A stretch of 64,000 nt of DNA from the NCBI RefSeq assembly GCF_027912415.1, contig NZ_CP115175.1:124001-188000 (forward strand), in the 5' to 3' direction. Below, piece after piece: positions 45,104 to 54,691 of this stretch. Each line of letters begins with the position of its first letter. Within the stretch, counting starts at the first letter, position 1. Origin of the DNA: Homoserinibacter sp. YIM 151385 (GTDB taxonomy: Bacteria > Actinomycetota > Actinomycetes > Actinomycetales > Microbacteriaceae). Both the position numbers and the translations under genes were made by a program. Under the pieces are notes generated by a model. The model had not been told where the DNA came from. It worked only from the letters and a program-made list of their open reading frames with translations, and searched no databases.

Positions 45104-46258
45104 GTGACCCTGTTCGAGCGCGCCGCCGAGCCCGAGACCGGGCCCGCCGGCGATCCCGATGCCGGGCGGCGCGACCTCGACCGCCGGGAGGCTCGCCGGA
45201 TGGCCGTCGGCTGGTCGCTGCTCGGCCTCGGCGTCGTCGGCACGCTCGTGCTCGGCTTCATGCCGGCGCCGTACGTCATCGAGCGGCCGGGGCCGGTGTT
45301 CGACACCCTCGGGGAGGTGACGGCGGGCGGCGAGGAGGTGCCGCTCATCGACATCCCCGGCGAGCAGACCTACGAGACGAGCGGCACGCTCGATCTCCTC
45401 ACGGTCAACATCCTCGGCTCGCGCGAGAACCCGCCCAGCTGGCTCGAGATCGCGAGCTCCTGGTTCGACCCGGCGCGCGCCGTCGTCGCGGTCGAGACCG
45501 TCTTCCCGGAGGGCGTCACCGAGGAGCAGTCGACCGAGCAGAGCGCCGTCGAGATGCGGAACTCGCAGCAGGAGGCGGTCGCCGCCGCCCTGCGCGAGCT
45601 CGACTACGAGTACACGGGCATCGTGCGCGTCGCGGGCATCGTCGAGGACACGCCCGCGGTGGGGCTCCTCGAGCCGGACGACGAGATCCTCTCGGTCGGC
45701 GGCACCCCGATCGAGGATGTGACGCGGCTCCGCGAGCTCATCGCCGAGTCCGGCGCCGGCACACCGCTCGTGCTCGGCATCCGCCGCGACGGCCGCGAGC
45801 GGGAGCTGGAGATCACCCCGGTCGCGAGCGACGACGACGGGCGGACCCCGGTGATCGGGGTCTACACGGCGGCCGACTACGACTTCCCCGTCGACGTCCG
45901 CATCCAGCTCGAGGACGTCGGCGGCCCGAGCGCCGGCATGATGTTCGCGCTCGGGATCATCGACAAGCTCACCCCCGGCGAGATGACGGGCGGCGAGTCG
46001 ATCGCGGGCACCGGGACGATCGCCGCGGACGGCACCGTCGGCCCGATCGGCGGCATCCGCCAGAAGATGCACGGCGCGCGGGACGCGGGGGCCGACTGGT
46101 TCCTCGCGCCGGCCGCGAACTGCGACGAGGTCGTCGGGGCGGTGCCCGACGGCATCCGGGTCTTCGCGGTCGAGACGCTCGACGACGCCATCGCGGCCGT
46201 CGAGGCGGTCGCCTCGGGGAAGGGGCTCGACGCCCTCCCGAGCTGCGGCGCCGGCTGA
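45104..46258 (+). CDS. Lon-like PDZ serine protease (YlbL family)
   Basis: 384 residues. One N-terminal membrane helix (about 36-58), a PDZ domain (about 165-255, containing VEDTPAVGLLEPDDEILSVGG) and a Lon-type S16 protease domain with the catalytic dyad Ser276 (VGGPSAGMMFAL) and Lys321 (GIRQKMHGARDAGAD). It should face outside and cleave or process membrane or secreted proteins. The start is GTG. From memory it is part of the conserved order uvrD2 ... DUF2342-PDZ-UPF0182. Confidence 0.93.
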   Translation: MTLFERAAEPETGPAGDPDAGRRDLDRREARRMAVGWSLLGLGVVGTLVLGFMPAPYVIERPGPVFDTLGEVTAGGEEVPLIDIPGEQTYETSGTLDLLTVNILGSRENPPSWLEIASSWFDPARAVVAVETVFPEGVTEEQSTEQSAVEMRNSQQEAVAAALRELDYEYTGIVRVAGIVEDTPAVGLLEPDDEILSVGGTPIEDVTRLRELIAESGAGTPLVLGIRRDGRERELEITPVASDDDGRTPVIGVYTAADYDFPVDVRIQLEDVGGPSAGMMFALGIIDKLTPGEMTGGESIAGTGTIAADGTVGPIGGIRQKMHGARDAGADWFLAPAANCDEVVGAVPDGIRVFAVETLDDAIAAVEAVASGKGLDALPSCGAG

Positions 46259-46354
46259 TCGGGCGCCTCCCAGGCGGCTGACCGGAAGGCCCGCCTAGGA
46301 TTGGGGTGTGCCGCTCAGCACGGCGGCGGAGCCGACACAGCCCGGAGTTCCCAC

Positions 46355-49270
46355 GTGACGTCCACCTCACCCACCCCCGCGCGCAACCGGACGAGGGCGA
46401 CCTTCGCCATCTCCGCTGCGATCCTCGCCGTGGTGGTGATCCTCTTCTTCACCTTCGCGAGCCTGTACACGGATGTGCTCTGGTTCGACCAGCTCGGCTT
46501 CCTCCCCGTGCTCACGACCCAGTGGATCGCGCTCGCGGTCATGTTCCTCGTCGGCTTCGCCGGCATGGCGGTGCCGGTCTGGCTCAGCATCGAGATCGCC
46601 TTCCGCGCGCGGCCCGTCTACGCGAAGCTCAACTCGCAGCTCGACCGCTACCAGCAGGTGATCGAGCCGCTCCGCCGGCTCGCGATGTACGGCATCCCCA
46701 TCGTCCTCGGCCTGTTCATGGGCGTCTCGACCGCGACCCGCTGGCCGGTCGTCATGCAGTGGCTCAACAAGACGCCCTTCGGCACCGCCGACCCGCAGTT
46801 CGGGCTCGACATCTCGTTCTACGTCTACGACCTGCCCTTCCTCCGCGGCCTCGTCGCCTACGCCTCGGCCGTGGTCCTCATCGCGGGCCTCGCGGCGGCC
46901 GCGACGATCTACCTCTACGGCGGGGTCCGGGTCAGCCAGCGCGACGTCCGCGTGACGAAGCCGGCCCGCATCCAGCTCGCCGTCATGGCCGCGATCTACC
47001 TGCTGCTGCAGGCCGTGAGCATCTACCTCGACCAGTTCGCGACCCTCACCGAGGTCGGCGACCGGATCACGGGCGCCGCCTACACGGCCGTCAACGCCGT
47101 CATCCCGGGGCGCCTCATCCTCGCCTGCGCCGCCGCGCTGGTCGCGGTGCTCTGCATCGTGACCGCGGTCATCGGCCGCTGGCGCCTGCCGGTGATCGGC
47201 ACCGCGCTGCTCATCGTCTCGGGGCTCATCATCGGCACCGCCTACCCCGCGATCATCCAGCGCTTCCAGGTGGAGCCGAGCGCCCGCAGCCTCGAGGCCG
47301 AGTACATCGACCGGGCGATCACGGCGACGAGGGATGCCTACGACGTCGCCGAGGTCGAGGAGGTCCCGTACGAGGCCACCGTCGACACCGAGGCCGGCGC
47401 GCTCCGCGACGACGCCGCGACCACGGCGAACATCCGCATCCTCGACCCGGCGCTCGTGACGCGGACCTTCGCGCAGCTGCAGCGCGTCGTCCAGTACTAC
47501 TCCTTCCCCGACCATCTCGACGTCGACCGCTACGACATCGACGGCGAGACGCAGGACACCGTCATCTCGGTCCGCGAGCTCAACCAGGCGGGCCAGAGCT
47601 CGCGCGGCTGGGTCAACGACACGCTCGTCTACACCCACGGCTACGGCGTCGTCGCGGCCTTCGGCAACCAGCGCTCGGAGGACGGCCAGCCCGTGTTCCT
47701 CCAGGGCGGCATCCCCACGAACGGCGCGCTCGGCGAGTTCGAGCCGCGCGTGTACTTCGGCGAGAGCTCGCCCGACTACTCGATCGTCGGCTCGAAGGAC
47801 TCCTCGGGCGGCGACATCGAGATCGACTACCCGAGCGGCGGCGGCGAGGACGAGGGCTCGGCCGCCCGCACGACCTTCGACGGCGACGGCGGGCCGAAGC
47901 TCGACAACGTCTTCAAGCGGCTCATCTACGCGCTCAAGTTCCAGTCCGAGCAGGTCGTGCTCTCGGACGACGTGACGGACGAGTCGCAGGTGCTCTACGA
48001 GCGCGACCCGATCCAGCGCGTCCAGAAGCTCGCGCCGTATCTCACCCTCGACAGCGACGCCTACCCGGCGGTCGTCGACGGGCGCATCCAGTGGATCGTC
48101 GACGGCTACACGACGAGCTCGAACTACCCGTACTCGTCGATCCAGCAGCTCTCCTCGACCATCACCGACACCTACACGCCCGAGCCGCAGTACGCGCTCG
48201 ACGACGTCAACTACATCCGCAACTCGGTCAAGGCCACCGTCGACGCCTACGACGGCTCGGTGAAGCTGTACGCCTGGGACGACGAGGACCCCATCCTCAA
48301 GACCTGGCAGAAGGTCTTCCCGGGGGGCGCCGAGATCGTCTCGCGCGACGAGATGAGCGAGGACCTGCTCGCCCACGTCCGCTACCCGGCGGATCTGTTC
48401 AAGATGCAGCGCTCGATCCTCGAGACGTACCACGTCACGAACGCGGGCACCTTCTTCTCGGGCAACGACGCGTGGTCGACCCCGACGGATCCGACGCAGT
48501 CCTCGGCCGACCAGGACCGACAGGGCGCGGTGGCGCAGCCGCCGTACTACCTGACGATGCAGACGCCGGGCACGGACGAGCCGGCGTTCACGCTGTACTC
48601 GACCTTCATCCCGCGCACGGGCCAGTCGGCATCCCAGAGTGTCATGCGCGGATACCTGACGGCGAACGCGGATCCGGGCGACGACTACGGCAAGCTGACG
48701 CTGCTCAAGGTCTCCGGCCAGATCGCCGGGCCGGGGCAGGCGCAGAACCAGTTCACCTCGGACACGGACGTCGCCGGCCAGCTCAACATCCTGGAGCGCG
48801 GCGGGACGACGGTCGTGCGCGGCAACCTGCTGACGCTGCCCGTCGGCGGCGGCTTCCTCTACGTGCAGCCGGTCTACGTCCAGTCGACGGGTGAGACGAG
48901 CTTCCCGCTGCTGCGGCGCGTGCTCGTGTCCTTCGGCGAGGACGTCGCCTTCGAGGACACCCTCGATCTGGCGCTCGACACGCTGTTCGGCGGCGACTCG
49001 GGTGCCTCCGCGGGCGACGGCGATGTCGAGCCGGGCGACACGCCCGCCGAGCCCGGCGACGGCGACGGCGACGGCGGGGAGACCCCGGCCGAGCCCGGCG
49101 ACGGCTCGGGCGGCTCGAACACCGAGCTCGACGCGGCGCTCCAGGAGTACCGCGAGGCGCTCCAGGCGCGCGAGCAGGCCTACGCCGACGGCGACCTCGT
49201 CGCGGCGGCGCAGGCCGACGAGCGGATGCAGCGCGCCATCGAGCGGGCGATCGCGGCGAGCGAGGGCTGA
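46355..49270 (+). CDS. UPF0182 family integral membrane protein
   Basis: 971 residues. Seven N-terminal membrane helices lie in the first 300 or so residues, then a large extracellular domain of about 550 residues with SYPSGGG-type linkers and conserved blocks such as NYIRNSVKATVDAYDG and EDLLAHVRYPADLFKMQ, then an acidic Gly/Glu/Pro-rich segment and a helical C-terminus. Function of the family is unknown. GTG 46355 has GGAG 8 bases upstream; TAGGAT at 46296-46301 gives a leader of about 47 bases. It follows the PDZ protease in the usual order. Confidence 0.93.
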   Translation: MTSTSPTPARNRTRATFAISAAILAVVVILFFTFASLYTDVLWFDQLGFLPVLTTQWIALAVMFLVGFAGMAVPVWLSIEIAFRARPVYAKLNSQLDRYQQVIEPLRRLAMYGIPIVLGLFMGVSTATRWPVVMQWLNKTPFGTADPQFGLDISFYVYDLPFLRGLVAYASAVVLIAGLAAAATIYLYGGVRVSQRDVRVTKPARIQLAVMAAIYLLLQAVSIYLDQFATLTEVGDRITGAAYTAVNAVIPGRLILACAAALVAVLCIVTAVIGRWRLPVIGTALLIVSGLIIGTAYPAIIQRFQVEPSARSLEAEYIDRAITATRDAYDVAEVEEVPYEATVDTEAGALRDDAATTANIRILDPALVTRTFAQLQRVVQYYSFPDHLDVDRYDIDGETQDTVISVRELNQAGQSSRGWVNDTLVYTHGYGVVAAFGNQRSEDGQPVFLQGGIPTNGALGEFEPRVYFGESSPDYSIVGSKDSSGGDIEIDYPSGGGEDEGSAARTTFDGDGGPKLDNVFKRLIYALKFQSEQVVLSDDVTDESQVLYERDPIQRVQKLAPYLTLDSDAYPAVVDGRIQWIVDGYTTSSNYPYSSIQQLSSTITDTYTPEPQYALDDVNYIRNSVKATVDAYDGSVKLYAWDDEDPILKTWQKVFPGGAEIVSRDEMSEDLLAHVRYPADLFKMQRSILETYHVTNAGTFFSGNDAWSTPTDPTQSSADQDRQGAVAQPPYYLTMQTPGTDEPAFTLYSTFIPRTGQSASQSVMRGYLTANADPGDDYGKLTLLKVSGQIAGPGQAQNQFTSDTDVAGQLNILERGGTTVVRGNLLTLPVGGGFLYVQPVYVQSTGETSFPLLRRVLVSFGEDVAFEDTLDLALDTLFGGDSGASAGDGDVEPGDTPAEPGDGDGDGGETPAEPGDGSGGSNTELDAALQEYREALQAREQAYADGDLVAAAQADERMQRAIERAIAASEG

Positions 49271-49361
49271 TCCGCGGCCGGCGGCGCGAGCTCGCGCCGC
49301 CGGCCAGCTCCGCCCCGACCGGTCGCGCGACCCGCGCGGGCCAGCCTCGACGGCGCCCGTG

Positions 49362-49391
49362 TCGACCGGACCCCGAAACCCGTGCTAGGGT
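49362..49391 (+). promoter_or_regulatory. Promoter of the initiator tRNA gene
   Basis: TCGACC (49362-49367) and TAGGGT (49386-49391) are spaced 18 bases and lie 12 bases before the tRNA. Confidence 0.5.
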
Positions 49392-49403
49392 TGTCTCTTG
49401 TGC

Positions 49404-49480
49404 CGCGGGGTGGAGCAGTTCGGTAGCTCGCTGGGCTCATAACCCAGAGGTCGCAGGTTCAAATCCTGTCCCCGCAACCA
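49404..49480 (+). tRNA. Initiator tRNA-fMet (CAT anticodon)
   Basis: 77 bases with the CCA end encoded. The acceptor stem begins CGCGGGG and pairs with CCCCGCA, leaving the C1-A72 mismatch that marks initiator tRNAs. The anticodon loop is CTCATAA, and its stem has three consecutive G:C pairs (CTGGG/CCCAG), the second initiator hallmark. The D-stem is GAGC/GCTC and the T-loop TTCAAAT. Confidence 0.98.
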
Positions 49481-49483
49481 GAG

Positions 49484-49511
49484 AAGGCCCGGATCGAGAG
49501 ATCCGGGCCTT
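49484..49511 (+). terminator. Terminator of the initiator tRNA gene
   Basis: AAGGCCCGGATC pairs perfectly with GATCCGGGCCTT around a GAGA tetraloop, directly after the CCA end, followed by TCGTCATTCC. Confidence 0.85.
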
Positions 49512-49559
49512 CGTCATTCCCGGACGCGGGGCGCATCGGCCGCCCTCGGCGCCGCCCGG

Positions 49560-49565
49560 TATCGT
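49560..49565 (+). promoter_or_regulatory. -10 box of a leaderless epimerase transcript
   Basis: TATCGT ends 7 bases before the GTG start at 49573. Confidence 0.45.
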
Positions 49566-49572
49566 CGATCCG

Positions 49573-50142
49573 GTGACGACGACCTTCACCGAGTTCGAGC
49601 TCGCCGAGACCGCGATCGACGGCCTCCTCGTCCTCCGTGCCTTCCAGGCCGCCGACGAGCGCGGCACCGTCCGCGAGCTGTTCCGCATCTCACGGGCCGA
49701 GGGGATCCCGGGGATGCCGGCCGCCTGGTCCCAGCTCAACCTCACCTCCTCCGTCCGCGGGGCGGTGCGCGGCCTCCACGGCGAGGCCATGACGAAGCTC
49801 GTCACGGTCGCCGCGGGCCGCGCCTTCGGGGCCTACGTCGACGCGCGCCCCGACTCCGCGACGCGCGGCGAGGTCGTCACGGTCGACCTCGAGCCGGGCG
49901 TGCAGGTGCTCGTGCCGGCGGGGGTCTGCAACGGGTTCCAGGCGCTCGCGGAGGAGCCGACCGAGTACCTCTACTGCTTCGACGAGGAGTGGCGCCCCGG
50001 GATGCCGGGCGTCGCCGTCTCGCCGCTCGACCCCGAGCTCGGCATCGACTGGCCGATCCCGATCGACCCCGAGGACCGCGCGATGCTGTCGGCGAAGGAT
50101 GCCGCCGCGCCGCGGCTCGCGGAGCTCGGAGGCGGCGCATGA
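49573..50142 (+). CDS. dTDP-4-dehydrorhamnose 3,5-epimerase-like sugar epimerase
   Basis: 189 residues, RmlC-like cupin. The RGLHG motif with the catalytic His and a YLYCFDEEWRPG segment with the Tyr region are present. The usual AHGF segment reads CNGFQAL, so the His before GF is replaced by Asn, and the ligand may differ from the classical RmlC substrate. No other rhamnose genes lie near; it overlaps the following amidase gene by 4 bases (ATGA), so they are coupled. Confidence 0.85.
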   Translation: MTTTFTEFELAETAIDGLLVLRAFQAADERGTVRELFRISRAEGIPGMPAAWSQLNLTSSVRGAVRGLHGEAMTKLVTVAAGRAFGAYVDARPDSATRGEVVTVDLEPGVQVLVPAGVCNGFQALAEEPTEYLYCFDEEWRPGMPGVAVSPLDPELGIDWPIPIDPEDRAMLSAKDAAAPRLAELGGGA

Positions 50143-50966
50143 GCGGCGCGAGCGCCTCCCTCGCCGTCGCCGTCCTGCAGTACGCCCCCGGCCCCGATCG
50201 CGAGCAGAACCTCGCCGTCATCGCCCGCCTCGCGGAGCGGGCGGCCGCGCGCGGCGCGGAGCTCGTCGTGGCGCCCGAGTACGCGACCTTCTTCACGTCG
50301 AAGCCGGGGCCGGAGCTCGTCGCGGCGGCGGAGCCGCTCGACGGTCCCTCGGTCGTCGCGCTCTCGGCGCTCGCCGACCGTCTCGGCATCCACCTCGTCG
50401 CCGGCATCGTCGAGGCGACGGGGGAGACCGGCCGCGCCGCGAACACCGTGGTCGCCGTCGCGCCGGGCGAGGGGCTCGTGGCCTCGTACCGCAAGCTCCA
50501 CCTCTACGACGCCTTCGGCGACCGCGAGAGCGACTGGCTCGTGCCGGGCGAGATCTCGGACCCCTGCGTGATCGAGGTCCGCGGCATCCGCGTCGGCATC
50601 CAGACCTGCTACGACCTGCGCTTCCCGGAGGTCACCCGCCGACTCGCGGATGCCGGGGCCGAGCTCGTGCTCGTGCCGAGCGAGTGGGTGCGCGGCCCGC
50701 TCAAGGAGCACCACTGGCGGACGCTCGTGACGGCGCGCGCGCTCGAGAACACGCTCTACGTCGCGGCGCCCGACCACGCGCCGCCGGTGGGCGCGGGCTC
50801 GAGCCTCATCGTCGACCCGATGGGCACCGCGCTCGCGTCGCTCGGCGAGCACCGCGAGGAGGTCGCGGTCGCGACCGTCGAGCGGTCGCGCGTCGAGGAG
50901 GTCCGGGAGCGCAACCCGGCACTGCGGCTGCGCCGCTTCCGGGTCGTCCCGGTCGACCCGGCCTGA
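50139..50966 (+). CDS. Carbon-nitrogen hydrolase (nitrilase superfamily)
   Basis: 275 residues, alpha-beta-beta-alpha fold. The Glu-Lys-Cys triad is visible: APEYATFF, YRKLHLYDAFGDRES and IQTCYDLRFPEV, with EHHWRTLVTARALENT further on. This cluster resembles the NIT2/deaminated-glutathione amidase-like branch; the exact amide is not known. ATG 50139 overlaps the epimerase stop. Confidence 0.9.
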   Translation: MSGASASLAVAVLQYAPGPDREQNLAVIARLAERAAARGAELVVAPEYATFFTSKPGPELVAAAEPLDGPSVVALSALADRLGIHLVAGIVEATGETGRAANTVVAVAPGEGLVASYRKLHLYDAFGDRESDWLVPGEISDPCVIEVRGIRVGIQTCYDLRFPEVTRRLADAGAELVLVPSEWVRGPLKEHHWRTLVTARALENTLYVAAPDHAPPVGAGSSLIVDPMGTALASLGEHREEVAVATVERSRVEEVRERNPALRLRRFRVVPVDPA

Positions 50967-50978
50967 TCGCCGGGCGGC

Positions 50979-51614
50979 TCAGATCCGGTTCGAGGCGAGC
51001 GCGGTCGCGTACTCGAAGAACACGATCTTGCCGGGCTGCGTGTCCTCGACCTCGGCGTCGACGAGCTGGCTCAGCACGTACTCGATGCCCTTCGCGACGA
51101 GATCGAAGTCCTCGGTCGGCGAGGTGATGGCGAGGCCCGCCGAGACCGTCGTCATCATGGCCGAGACGGTGCGCGCGTCCACGTTCCTCGCCATCCCCGC
51201 CTCGATCATCCGCTCGACGAAGTCGGAGCGGATGCCGGTGTTCGGCAGGTACTGGAGGCCGTGCACCGTCCGCATGATGCGGTTGAGGGCCGCCGGGTCC
51301 GTGACGTAGAGCGCGCGCGCGAGCGGCCGCTCGTAGACGCCCGTCAGCGTGTAGAAGTAGATGCGCGAGAGCAGCCCGCCGCGCGGATCGCGGTCGATGT
51401 TGTCGACGATGCCCGTGTACATCTCCGCGTACTCGCGGTTGAGCATCGCGACGAGCAGCTGCTCGATGCTGCCGAAGCGCTCGAGGAGCTGGTCGACATC
51501 GATGCCCGCCCGGTGCGCGATGACGCCGAGGGTGACCGACTCCATGCCGTCGTTCACGACGACATCCGCGGCTGCATCCAGGATCGCGGCGTGATCAGGA
51601 CTGGCCTGGTGCAT
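50979..51614 (-). CDS. TetR-family transcriptional regulator
   Basis: 211 residues. The N-terminal HTH is ILDAAADVVVNDGMESVTLGVIAHRAGIDVDQLLERFGSIEQLLVAML; the rest is the all-helical ligand domain. A GGAGAGAG binding site precedes the ATG. It lies divergent from the HtrA gene with 251 bases between the starts, and convergent to the amidase with 12 bases between stops. The ligand and targets are unknown. Confidence 0.9.
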   Translation of the reverse strand: MHQASPDHAAILDAAADVVVNDGMESVTLGVIAHRAGIDVDQLLERFGSIEQLLVAMLNREYAEMYTGIVDNIDRDPRGGLLSRIYFYTLTGVYERPLARALYVTDPAALNRIMRTVHGLQYLPNTGIRSDFVERMIEAGMARNVDARTVSAMMTTVSAGLAITSPTEDFDLVAKGIEYVLSQLVDAEVEDTQPGKIVFFEYATALASNRI

Positions 51615-51865
51615 GCGGTTCTCTCTCCGTCGAGGATCTCGGGTGTCCTCGTACGCAATCCTAAGCAGGAGCCTGGACCTGTCTGTATACCGCGTTCGCG
51701 GGGGTCCCGGACGGGCGGCCGGGGGACGCATGGCGGAGCCGGCCCCGAGATCGCGGGGGAGACCGCAGCGGGAATACCGGGAGGCTGAAGCGCGCTCCCA
51801 GTGTCGACTTATGCAACGCCCAGGTTCCGGCAGGAGCCTGAGAGCGCTTGAAAGGAGCACCCGAC
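51615..51865. other. Divergent intergenic region between tetR and htrA genes
   Basis: About 250 bases with no gene. It is less GC-rich near the TetR start, contains a GTATAC hexamer near 51684, and the AAAGGAG binding site of the HtrA gene at 51851-51857. I could not identify an operator. Confidence 0.5.
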
Positions 51866-53512
51866 ATGAGCACCGCACCTGAGAACCCCGATCGCCGCGA
51901 CGAGGAGCACGACCCCGTCGACGAGCCGAGCACCGGTGCGGACGCGGTCGCCGCTCCCGCGGCACACGAGCCGCCCGCCCCGGTCGGGCCGACCGCGCCC
52001 GCCGAGGACGCGACCCCGGCGGATGTCCCCGCGGGCACCCTCCACGAGGCGCCCGCCGTCCCCGCGCCCGCCGCGACGCCGGCCGCGCCGGTCGCGGCGT
52101 CGGCGCCCGCCGCACCCGCCGCGCCGTTCACGCCGCCGCAGCACCCGACCCGGCCGACGGCGCCGCTCCCGGCCGGCAGCGCGTTCCGCGCCCCGGAGGC
52201 CCCGCACCCGGGCGCCGGCCAGCAGGCGCCCGGCCAGCAGGCGCCCGGCCAGTACGCGCCCGGCCAGCAGCCCGGCGCACCGACCACGGCGAAGCGGTCC
52301 ATCGCCATCCCCGTCATCGCCGCCCTCGCGGTCGGCGCGCTCATCGGCGGCGCCTCGGGCGCCGGCATCGCGGCCGCGGTCGTCAGCGCGAACAGCTCGA
52401 CCGGCACCGCGGCCGAGGCGAGCCCGCAGTCGATCACCGTCAACGACCCCGAGAACGCGAACCAGGTGACCGCCGTCGCCGCGAAGGCCGCGCCCTCGGT
52501 GGTGACGATCGCCGCGAGCGGCTCCGGCAGCGCCGGCACCGGCTCCGGCGTCATCCTGAGCGACGACGGCTACGTGCTGACGAACACCCACGTCGTCACG
52601 CTCGACGGCGCGACGGGCGACGCCGCGGTCGAGGTCACGACCTACGACGGCCGGATCTACGAGGCCGAGATCGTCGGCACCGACCCGACGACCGACCTCG
52701 CCGTGATCAAGCTCGTCGACGCGAGCGGCCTCACCCCGATCGAGTGGGGCGACTCGACCCGGCTCAACGTCGGCGACAGCGCGATCGCGATCGGCGCGCC
52801 GCTGGGGCTCGCGAACACGGTCACGGACGGCATCGTGAGCGCGCTCAACCGCAGCATCCAGATCGCGTCCTCGGCCGCGCCCGACAGCTCGGAGACGGAG
52901 GAGGGCGAGGCGCCGAACGACAACGGCCAGGGCGGCGACAGCCCCTTCGACTTCTGGAACTTCGACGACAACGGGCAGCAGGGCGGCCAGCAGCCCACCT
53001 CGACGATCTCCATCCCGGTCGTGCAGACGGATGCCGCGATCAACCCCGGCAACTCGGGCGGCGCGCTCGTCGACGACGAGGGCAAGCTCATCGGCATCAA
53101 CGTCGCGATCGCGAGCACCGGCTCCTCGCAGAGCGGCAGCCAGTCGGGCAGCATCGGCGTGGGCTTCGCGGTCCCGTCGAGCGTCGCGAAGCGGATCTCC
53201 GAGGAGCTCATCGCGGACGGCTCCGCCACGCACGGCCTGCTCGGCGCGAGCGTGCGGGATGCGACGGTCGACGACGGCGGGAGCGTCGGCGCCGTGATCG
53301 CCGAGGCCCCGATCGCGGGCGGCGCGGCCGACACGGCCGGTCTGCGCAGCGGCGACATCGTCACCGCGATCGACGGCATCCCGATCACGGGCGCGACCGA
53401 CCTCACCGCCCAGGTCCGCGCGCTCGCGGCGGGTGCCGAGGCGACCATCACCTACGTGCGGGGCGAGCGCTCCGCCGAGGTGGATGTCACGCTCGGCGAG
53501 CTCGAGGGCTAG
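51866..53512 (+). CDS. HtrA/DegP-like membrane-anchored serine protease with PDZ domain
   Basis: 548 residues. A disordered Pro/Ala-rich N-terminus contains APGQQ repeats (about 115-135), then one membrane helix (about 145-170), then a trypsin-like S1C domain with His242 (TNTHVV), Asp277 (TTDLAVIK) and Ser397 (NPGNSGG), and a C-terminal PDZ domain. It degrades or refolds damaged envelope proteins. An acidic loop (residues about 345-375) is rich in Gly/Gln/Asp and lies inside the protease domain. AAAGGAG stands 8 bases before ATG 51866. Confidence 0.93.
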   Translation: MSTAPENPDRRDEEHDPVDEPSTGADAVAAPAAHEPPAPVGPTAPAEDATPADVPAGTLHEAPAVPAPAATPAAPVAASAPAAPAAPFTPPQHPTRPTAPLPAGSAFRAPEAPHPGAGQQAPGQQAPGQYAPGQQPGAPTTAKRSIAIPVIAALAVGALIGGASGAGIAAAVVSANSSTGTAAEASPQSITVNDPENANQVTAVAAKAAPSVVTIAASGSGSAGTGSGVILSDDGYVLTNTHVVTLDGATGDAAVEVTTYDGRIYEAEIVGTDPTTDLAVIKLVDASGLTPIEWGDSTRLNVGDSAIAIGAPLGLANTVTDGIVSALNRSIQIASSAAPDSSETEEGEAPNDNGQGGDSPFDFWNFDDNGQQGGQQPTSTISIPVVQTDAAINPGNSGGALVDDEGKLIGINVAIASTGSSQSGSQSGSIGVGFAVPSSVAKRISEELIADGSATHGLLGASVRDATVDDGGSVGAVIAEAPIAGGAADTAGLRSGDIVTAIDGIPITGATDLTAQVRALAAGAEATITYVRGERSAEVDVTLGELEG

Positions 53513-53539
53513 ACCCGCCGACGCCCCTGCACGCCCCCT

Positions 53540-53573
53540 GACGGCGGGCGGCCCACGCGGGCCGCCCGCCGTC
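53540..53573. terminator. Perfect 15-base stem terminator after the HtrA gene
   Basis: Both arms, GACGGCGGGCGGCCC and its complement, match perfectly around an ACGC loop, 27 bases after the stop. Confidence 0.85.
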
Positions 53574-53626
53574 GCCTTGATAGGCTCGACCGGATCCGCC
53601 TCGCGGACCCGGACGACAGGAGGCGC

Positions 53627-54670
53627 ATGGCGACCAGCCCGAGCCTCCCCGGCGTCAGCTACGTCATGCCCGTGCTCAACGAGGCCCCCTACATCGAGGC
53701 GGCCGTGCAGAGCATCCTCGATCAGCAGTATCCGGGCCCGAGCGAGATCATCCTCGCGCTCGGCCCCTCGACCGACGGCACCACGGGCATCGTCGAGTCG
53801 ATGACGCAGCGCGACCCGCGCATCCGGATCGTCCACAACGAGGGCACCGACATCCCGATCGGCCTCAACCTCGCGATCGCCGCGAGCCGCTTCCCCGTCA
53901 TCGTGCGGGTCGACGCGCACACGCAGCTCATGGAGGGCTACACCGCGCGCGGCGTCGCGACGCTCGAGCGGACGGGCGCGGCGAGCCTCGGCGGCGTCAT
54001 GGAGGCGGTCGGCCGTCCCGGCGTGCAGGCCGCGGTCGCGCGGGCCTACAACAGCCGCTTCGGCCTCGGCGGCGGCGCCTATCACGGCACCGACGCGCCG
54101 GAGGGGCCCGCGGAGTCCGCGTACATGGGGATCATGCGCGCGGATGTGCTCCGCGAGCTCGGCGGCTACGACGAGACCCTGCGCCGCGGCGAGGACTGGG
54201 AGCTCAACTTCCGGCTCCGCCGCGCCGGCCACCTCGTGTGGTTCGACCCCGGGCTCCGCGTCTCCTACTGGCCGCGGAGCACCTATCAGCGGCTCGCCCG
54301 GCAGTTCACGGCGACCGGCATCTGGCGCGGCGAGCTCGTCCGGCGCCTCGGCGGCGGCAACTCGGCCCGGTACTTCGCGCCGCCGCTGCTCCTCATCGCG
54401 ACGATCGCCTCGCTCGTGCTCCTGCCCCTGCATCTCGCAGGGCTCCTGCACGGCTGGGTCGGCATCGTCCTCGGCGCCGCCTACCTCGGCCCGGGCGCCT
54501 ACCTGCTCCTCCTGATCGGCGTCGGCCTCGTGAGCGGCGGCGGTCCCGCACAGCGGCTGCGCTACATGGCGGTGCTCGCGATCATGCACTACGCGTGGGC
54601 GGCCGGCTTCCTCCTGGGCGTCGTCCGCGGCGCGGGGGATGCGGTCGACACGAGCCGCACCGAGTCCTGA
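53627..54670 (+). CDS. Membrane glycosyltransferase, family GT2
   Basis: 347 residues. The GT-A fold shows the N-terminal VSYVMPVLNEAPYIEAAVQSIL motif, RVDAHT as the DXD equivalent, and a RRGEDWELNFRLRRAG (ED) motif near the acceptor site. The last 100 residues contain three membrane helices (about 255-275, 285-305, 320-340), as in polyprenol-linked polymer transferases of the ExoA/SucA type. TAGGCT at 53581 and an ACAGGAGG site precede the ATG. It starts the surface glycopolymer region, convergent to the TagF-like gene. Confidence 0.9.
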   Translation: MATSPSLPGVSYVMPVLNEAPYIEAAVQSILDQQYPGPSEIILALGPSTDGTTGIVESMTQRDPRIRIVHNEGTDIPIGLNLAIAASRFPVIVRVDAHTQLMEGYTARGVATLERTGAASLGGVMEAVGRPGVQAAVARAYNSRFGLGGGAYHGTDAPEGPAESAYMGIMRADVLRELGGYDETLRRGEDWELNFRLRRAGHLVWFDPGLRVSYWPRSTYQRLARQFTATGIWRGELVRRLGGGNSARYFAPPLLLIATIASLVLLPLHLAGLLHGWVGIVLGAAYLGPGAYLLLLIGVGLVSGGGPAQRLRYMAVLAIMHYAWAAGFLLGVVRGAGDAVDTSRTES

Positions 54671-54691
54671 GCCGGGTGCGCCCCGCCGGCC

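Noticed and set aside
52205-52275. CRISPR-like short repeats near 52.2 kb
   Set aside because: The repeats are codons for APGQQ in the proline-rich arm of the HtrA-like protease; they are contiguous with no spacers.
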